A model generated the notes under the pieces. The model did not search any database, was not told the origin of the DNA, and worked only from the letters and a program-made list of their open reading frames with translations. A stretch of 64,000 nt of DNA from Oligoflexus tunisiensis (lineage in GTDB: Bacteria > Bdellovibrionota_B > Oligoflexia > Oligoflexales > Oligoflexaceae). How positions within the stretch are numbered: the stretch's first letter is position 1; each line of letters starts with the position of its first letter. The translations under genes were made by a program, and so were the position numbers. The DNA is taken from positions 2,502,471-2,566,470 of the forward strand of contig NZ_BDFO01000001.1 in assembly GCF_001748245.1 (NCBI RefSeq), read 5' to 3'. This document shows positions 61,601-64,000 of the stretch, piece by piece.

Positions 61601-61929
61601 GAATTCCAGCCTTTGTGCAGAACCTGTTCCAAAAGTTCCGATTGATCGAGCAGACGCCAGTTGATTTTTTGATTTTCCCGAATGGAAATCGCCTTGTGCT
61701 GAGGACTGAGTGAGGCACGCAGGAGCGGGAAGAGCTCCGTCACGGCCTGCATTTTCTTTTCGAAGCGTGCGGCATCCCAGGTTTCTGTTATGCGAATCAA
61801 GGCCGCTTCCAGAGGCGGTTCATTTGTGTTCTGCCAGTTGCCCTGCCAGCCACGTGGCAAGGGAACACTGCAAACCAAACGCTGCACAGGAGTTTGGAGT
61901 TTCACTTTTTTGAAAGGCCATGTGCTCAC
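55657..61929 (-). CDS. Nonribosomal peptide synthetase: C(degenerate)-A-linker-C-A-PCP
   Basis: The 2090-aa protein starts with a condensation-like domain whose HHxxxDG site reads HPAIADA (about 145-151), so it is probably inactive. A1 (about 425-915; YTSGSTG at 580, NGKTDRK at 906) is followed not by a carrier but by a Pro/Ala/Ser/Gln-rich linker (about 915-1040). C2 has an intact HHIFWDG at 1171-1177. A2 follows (YTSGSTG at 1649), then a PCP with Ser2040 (LGGHSL). Both A domains read D-I-L-Q-L-G-(M/V)-V-W-K, close to the glycine code. GTG 61929 has GAGG upstream; TTG 61986 is an alternative. Confidence 0.92.
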   Translation of the reverse strand: MSTWPFKKVKLQTPVQRLVCSVPLPRGWQGNWQNTNEPPLEAALIRITETWDAARFEKKMQAVTELFPLLRASLSPQHKAISIRENQKINWRLLDQSELLEQVLHKGWNSEINALLRMNPTQNQLWEALVAVQEDGEFLVCLVAHPAIADASMLHAALAYLELQFKNQAPSPTQREIMARDRLDILQKTAWTSYHKDTVSPALDLPATLPRKARDPDKGSSCSFRLPAHAWEKMSVHARTLGLPSFTVAAMLMRAALQRLFPEDVGPILYKNSLRFPKSAHVPATSGWEAISVPCTVEQNFTDILSSAAQTGWVPMSYPEAKAWADGLWVGVGLLPSSSEAQQLRILSTDAGPTSLLWLCPDGDGETFLTWTDGAWDAEFPLSLAAILKELAEMWSESLEQPLKALPIDHIVLPLWQRWNNTYEAWPLEQTIPQLLAMPLQKAGDAVAIRSRSGDMSYRQLDMQSKQLALWLRAKGVGPGDLVGIALPRIPGMLVALLGVLRSGAGYVPLDPAFPAERLQYMLNDAKVKGCICEAVMEPLVESSCEAWIWNEVQQRLPEHMADQWQDPGQDPSSIAYVIYTSGSTGQPKGVMLGHRSVVNFLLSMQQCPGLDRTDRVLAITTLSFDIAVLELLLPLLCGASLYLVNAEEGKDGSLLRSLVEEEGITLFQATPSNFRLLLDAGWKGSKIRKALCGGEPFPIDVARRLLPIVDEVWNMYGPTETTVWSTVHRIQKLDGIVPIGRPIANTGVFILDEQLKPVLPGEKGEIYIAGSGLALGYLGRPDLTAERFQMIPSLAALAYKTGDIGRFMWNGELEIFGRADHQVKLRGYRMELGEVEAVLATLPGIEQCMAAVKDFGPDDPRLVAYVTTTAPLDERKIRQLAREKLPNYMLPAHYVVLPKMPLLPNGKTDRKQLPHPLEMRSTGAGEAADNVVPIPTAVHSAVPAPQAVQPSLAEPDMPPSGAAASVEQISVTTRTVAPQNPMASGTTATPKPYSAASTPAPTQNQYSAASMDFSMQATAPSPAPYAPEIQLVTPHQEAPVPITPSQARMLFVEDFYPGTTVHNLAGAWLIQGVMDFQAFRRALETLIMEQDSLRMAVVQTEAGYELQISPPFAPELRIYGREKSNMTLDEVKAAIVKLSQERIDPMQVPNFRMGIFRLHTDATVFFLITHHIFWDGFSYGVLWKNIQRLYKEVLVSGRAFPQPPAFNYSHYAVQRQEELKSPHVLEAMDYWRKVYQDLPEPLELPYDFSRPAQLHHAAATAWIPWDRSVDTRLQQVAKIMSCSVYHVLLSAYYALLYRLSGQNDLVVGTPVHGRQQVEVFELLGNFINVVALRQKLDADMTFVQLVERVKVITTEGMTHSDLPFENLVAALKLPRDAGRTPLYNTMFFYQDQSLQRIQFGSTQVENLRLSSNTVDTDLILWVERYAQNTYAGFNFRVDLWEQGTVESFGQTFRQLLDALLANPEQTLLQPTLVSPSQLEDLILKRNQSILPEPADKTLPDIMEARARATPEQVAVRDLNGGSISWRELDHRSKQLAQVLRQKGVQPGSIVGICHSRKLDLIIGMLATLRAGAAYLPLDPFFPVDRLTYMIEDAQAKLILTESALVDLLRGTTVPLLCLDRDKGSWSHLNPDHDQGPRPAPTDLAYIIYTSGSTGKPKGVEIQHQAVACFLNSFQAAVEMPKDLRTLAITTISFDISVLEIFGTLAWGGTVTLVEQEKVMDGPALIKALNDHHINLLQATPATWRLLLESRWFGQSDLTALCGGEALPRDLARELLSRTRVLWNVYGPTEATVWATVSRIENAEAPITIGRVLPQYEAYILDDQKRPLPAGVIGSLYLGGPALARAYRNRADLTAEKFIPHPFKANARVYDTGDLCRYRADGQIEYVSRKDNQIKLRGFRIELGEIESCMANLPEIKQAVVIVREDQPGDQRLVAYAVCHEGRTMALPTLLQNLRQNLPPYMLPNHLVILPQFPLTGSGKIDKKALPAPQPEREASAGTAKGSGETFSLNEELLAAIWRDMIGIQKVRRSDNFFDLGGHSLLALKVLHRCQQELGASFKVRDLLLMNLAQLASQLPGDRPANSRITGERS

Positions 61930-62083
61930 AGTTCGCCTCACGAAAACCAGGTTGCTCGACCATTCCGCTCTTTTGTTTCGACGCAAGAGAGAATGATCTT
62001 TACTGGTTCGTAAGATGCCAAAAACCGTCAGCAGAAAAGGAGAGAGCTTTTCGATTATTTTTCAGAAAAGAACCAAAGGCGTT

Positions 62084-62887
62084 TCAACCTCTGAAATCAT
62101 CCTTGCCGGTACGAAGCCAGGCGAACACCTGAGCCGGGGGCGTCTGCGGGAGATCGATGGCTTCCCGCATGGGCGATTGATCGGCCTGTAAAAAGGGATT
62201 GTAGGCAATTTCTGCCGCGAGTTGCGTCGGGACTGTGGGCTCGCCACGGTTGCGAAGCGTCTGCAATTCGGCCACGTAATTCAGAAGACCCAGCGAATAG
62301 GTTGGCAGGCTTTGCGCATAGCGGGCATTGCTGAGCGTGTATTCATGGGCGCAGCAGATGCGAGTGGTGCCCGGCAGACTGCGAATCTTCAGAAGGCTAT
62401 TCCACATCTGCTCCGGCGTGCCTTCGAAGAGCCGCCCACAACCAAGGCCGAAGAGTGTGTCACCGCAGAAGAGTATGTCCGCTGCTGGAATATGGTACAT
62501 GCAGTGACCCAGGGTGTGCCCTGGTGTGGAGGAAACTTCCACGCGCCACGATCCAAAGGCAAATTCCTCCTGATCCCTGACTGTTTGCGTGATGCCCGGG
62601 ATGCGATCATGATCATAGTCGGAACCATAGATGGCACAGCCATAGCGTTCCTGCAGTTGAAGATTGCCGCCGACATGATCGCCGTGATGGTGCGTATTCC
62701 AGATGACATCGAGGGACCAGCCTCGGCTTTCCAAAAAGTTCAATACGGGCTGAGCGACCGCCGGATCGATGACCGCCGTCTGATGGCTGGGCTTGTCATA
62801 GAGTATATAAATATAATTGTCGGTCAAAACCGGCAGCTGAAAGAGCTGGAGTCCCTGAAGATCGCAAATAAGTCGATGAGCTGTCAT
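62084..62887 (-). CDS. gloB: Hydroxyacylglutathione hydrolase (glyoxalase II)
   Basis: This 267-aa metallo-beta-lactamase-fold enzyme hydrolyses S-lactoylglutathione, finishing methylglyoxal detoxification. The di-metal motif is THHHGDHVGG, with further ligands in TPGHTLGH, LFCGDTLF and CCAHEYTLSNARYA, which is the glyoxalase II order. AAGGAA places the start at ATG 62887. It lies about 150 bases upstream of the NRPS on the same strand but is a housekeeping function and probably not part of that pathway. Confidence 0.93.
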   Translation of the reverse strand: MTAHRLICDLQGLQLFQLPVLTDNYIYILYDKPSHQTAVIDPAVAQPVLNFLESRGWSLDVIWNTHHHGDHVGGNLQLQERYGCAIYGSDYDHDRIPGITQTVRDQEEFAFGSWRVEVSSTPGHTLGHCMYHIPAADILFCGDTLFGLGCGRLFEGTPEQMWNSLLKIRSLPGTTRICCAHEYTLSNARYAQSLPTYSLGLLNYVAELQTLRNRGEPTVPTQLAAEIAYNPFLQADQSPMREAIDLPQTPPAQVFAWLRTGKDDFRG

Positions 62888-62965
62888 GTTCGGTTCCTTC
62901 CGCAACAGGAACTCATTCTGAACTTTTTACGACAGTCCCGCAAGTCCGTCGATCGTTACAGACGG

Positions 62966-64000
62966 CTACTTGCTCACATAGCCGAGGCCGACCATGAGCG
63001 CGGTCAATTCATAGAAACCGGCGCTTGGCGTGTTCTCAGGACTTTCCGCAGTGCCGTGTATGTAACTGCCATAAATCAGCCAATCAGCGGGTTTGGTGTT
63101 CCATTCCAGGCCTGCGGTATAATGCGTGCGGTCCAGGGCTTCGAAATCCTGGGCACCACGTCCCTGCATGAGGACCTGCCCGGAGCCATCCATGATACCG
63201 GCGCCCTTGTTTTTTGTATAGTGGCTATAGGCGAAGGAAAGATGACGATGGGCCTGCAGCGCATAGCGCGAACCCAGCACATAGCTATGAGTATTGAGAT
63301 ACTCCACGGGTAGCGCGCCATTCACAGCCTGGGTCGGTGCCTGAGCATAAAGAGTGGCCGGCGTCCAGCGTTCATAGGAATATTGCGCGTAAGGTTCAAA
63401 ACGTCCCAGAGGCTTGCTAAGCAGACCAGCCCCGTATAGGGTCGGTCGGTAATCGCGCCGATAAAAACTTTGTGTGTCGGAGCCGAGCGCCTTGATCTTC
63501 AACGTGTAATGCATATCGGTCGAGGGGCGGAAAATCAAGCCGAGCGTGCCCAGGGATTCGATTTCATAGCGTGCTCCCACGGCCAGATGCATCGAGCTTG
63601 AGGTATTCTGCAGCTCCAGGAAATCCTGACCGCCGACGCTGATTTTGGTGGTGTTGCTGCTGGTGTTGTTCAGAATGCTAAAGCCCAGGCAAAGGTTGGA
63701 CATGACTTTGTACGCGGAGCCGATGCCAAAGCGAAAACCCTTCTGCGTGGAATTGATGTTGGCGCTTTGATACTGGCCATTCACGGAAATGGGGAAATCC
63801 TCGACCTTGACACTGCTGCCAATACCGGTCGGCACGAACATATAACCAAAGCTCAAGGGTCCTGTTTGATTTTTATAACTGCCGCCGACCGAAGTGAGCG
63901 GCAGGATCGGAACATTGATCGTTCCCGGTTTAACCGTCGTGCTGGGTGTGGTGACCTCGTATTTAAGATTGGTGGGGGCAAAGTCCACATAGGCATCGGT
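62966..64000 (-). CDS. FadL/OmpP1-like outer-membrane protein, 5' end outside the window
   Basis: The open frame runs through the right edge, so at least 344 residues are present and the N-terminus is missing. Alternating amphipathic strands fill the sequence (LSFGYMFVPTG, GFRFGIGSAYKV, LGLIFRPST, FEPYAQYSYERW, HLSFAYSHYTKN, TALMVGLGYVSK). FAPTNLKYEV and PSTDMHYTLK resemble the FadL fatty-acid channel family. It would carry hydrophobic compounds across the outer membrane. Assignment to FadL rather than another barrel is tentative. Confidence 0.65.
   Translation of the reverse strand, partial: TDAYVDFAPTNLKYEVTTPSTTVKPGTINVPILPLTSVGGSYKNQTGPLSFGYMFVPTGIGSSVKVEDFPISVNGQYQSANINSTQKGFRFGIGSAYKVMSNLCLGFSILNNTSSNTTKISVGGQDFLELQNTSSSMHLAVGARYEIESLGTLGLIFRPSTDMHYTLKIKALGSDTQSFYRRDYRPTLYGAGLLSKPLGRFEPYAQYSYERWTPATLYAQAPTQAVNGALPVEYLNTHSYVLGSRYALQAHRHLSFAYSHYTKNKGAGIMDGSGQVLMQGRGAQDFEALDRTHYTAGLEWNTKPADWLIYGSYIHGTAESPENTPSAGFYELTALMVGLGYVSK

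Overview
The window reads as a Gram-negative, moderately GC-rich (roughly mid-50s % by eye) bacterial chromosome segment. Many predicted lipoproteins and exported metalloproteases, a TonB/ExbB/ExbD set, multiheme cytochromes with an outer-membrane barrel, CheA-like and KdpD-like kinases, and hybrid NRPS/PKS genes together suggest a Bdellovibrionota (Oligoflexia)-like organism. That placement is inference. No rRNA, tRNA, CRISPR array or insertion sequence was seen.

Layout. 1-5057: tail of an unknown gene, an ECF sigma factor, a PETase-like polyester-hydrolase-family lipoprotein, a small ribbon-helix-helix protein with a promoter/operator-like site, a PA14 lipoprotein, an FkbM methyltransferase and an exported unknown. 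5058-11709: KdpE with a short KdpD-type kinase, exbB/exbD, tonB and the potassium transporter kup. 11725-14838: a methyltransferase, a multiply broken chromate-transporter gene and a membrane histidine kinase. 15022-19808: a MaoC-fold protein, a CAP lipoprotein and a giant beta-propeller lipoprotein. 20064-24475: a P-type ATPase whose N-terminus carries a Cys-less HMA-like domain, then a small glycine-zipper protein and two further HMA-like proteins. This metal/organelle-type cluster has a structured dyad upstream. 24536-36518: a lipase-like lipoprotein, a very large metzincin-like lipoprotein with a barrel partner, a second exported metalloprotease, a TPR-like protein, a 7TM-DISM/CheA-like kinase, pyrophosphatase and a monoheme cytochrome.

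37150-44283 is the most striking respiratory block. It encodes a di-heme b membrane protein (two H-x13-H pairs), a membrane-anchored FeS/FAD oxidoreductase, a 4-heme cytochrome, an outer-membrane barrel, a 9-heme cytochrome and a 24-heme cytochrome, all on one strand and with several overlapping or abutting genes. Together these could move electrons from NAD(P)H or quinol across the whole envelope.

44309-49910 returns to housekeeping and secreted functions: a third metalloprotease, TesB, CnoX and GTP-dependent PEPCK. 50196-61929 is a minus-strand operon joined by 4-nt stop/start overlaps. It encodes an NRPS (degenerate C - A - long linker - C - A - PCP), an alpha/beta hydrolase lacking its nucleophile, and a PKS (Cys-hydrolase - ACP - KS - AT - ACP - tail). 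Both A domains carry glycine-like codes. The two hydrolases resemble the pair known from exosortase-A loci. The window ends with gloB and the 3' part of a FadL-like outer-membrane protein.
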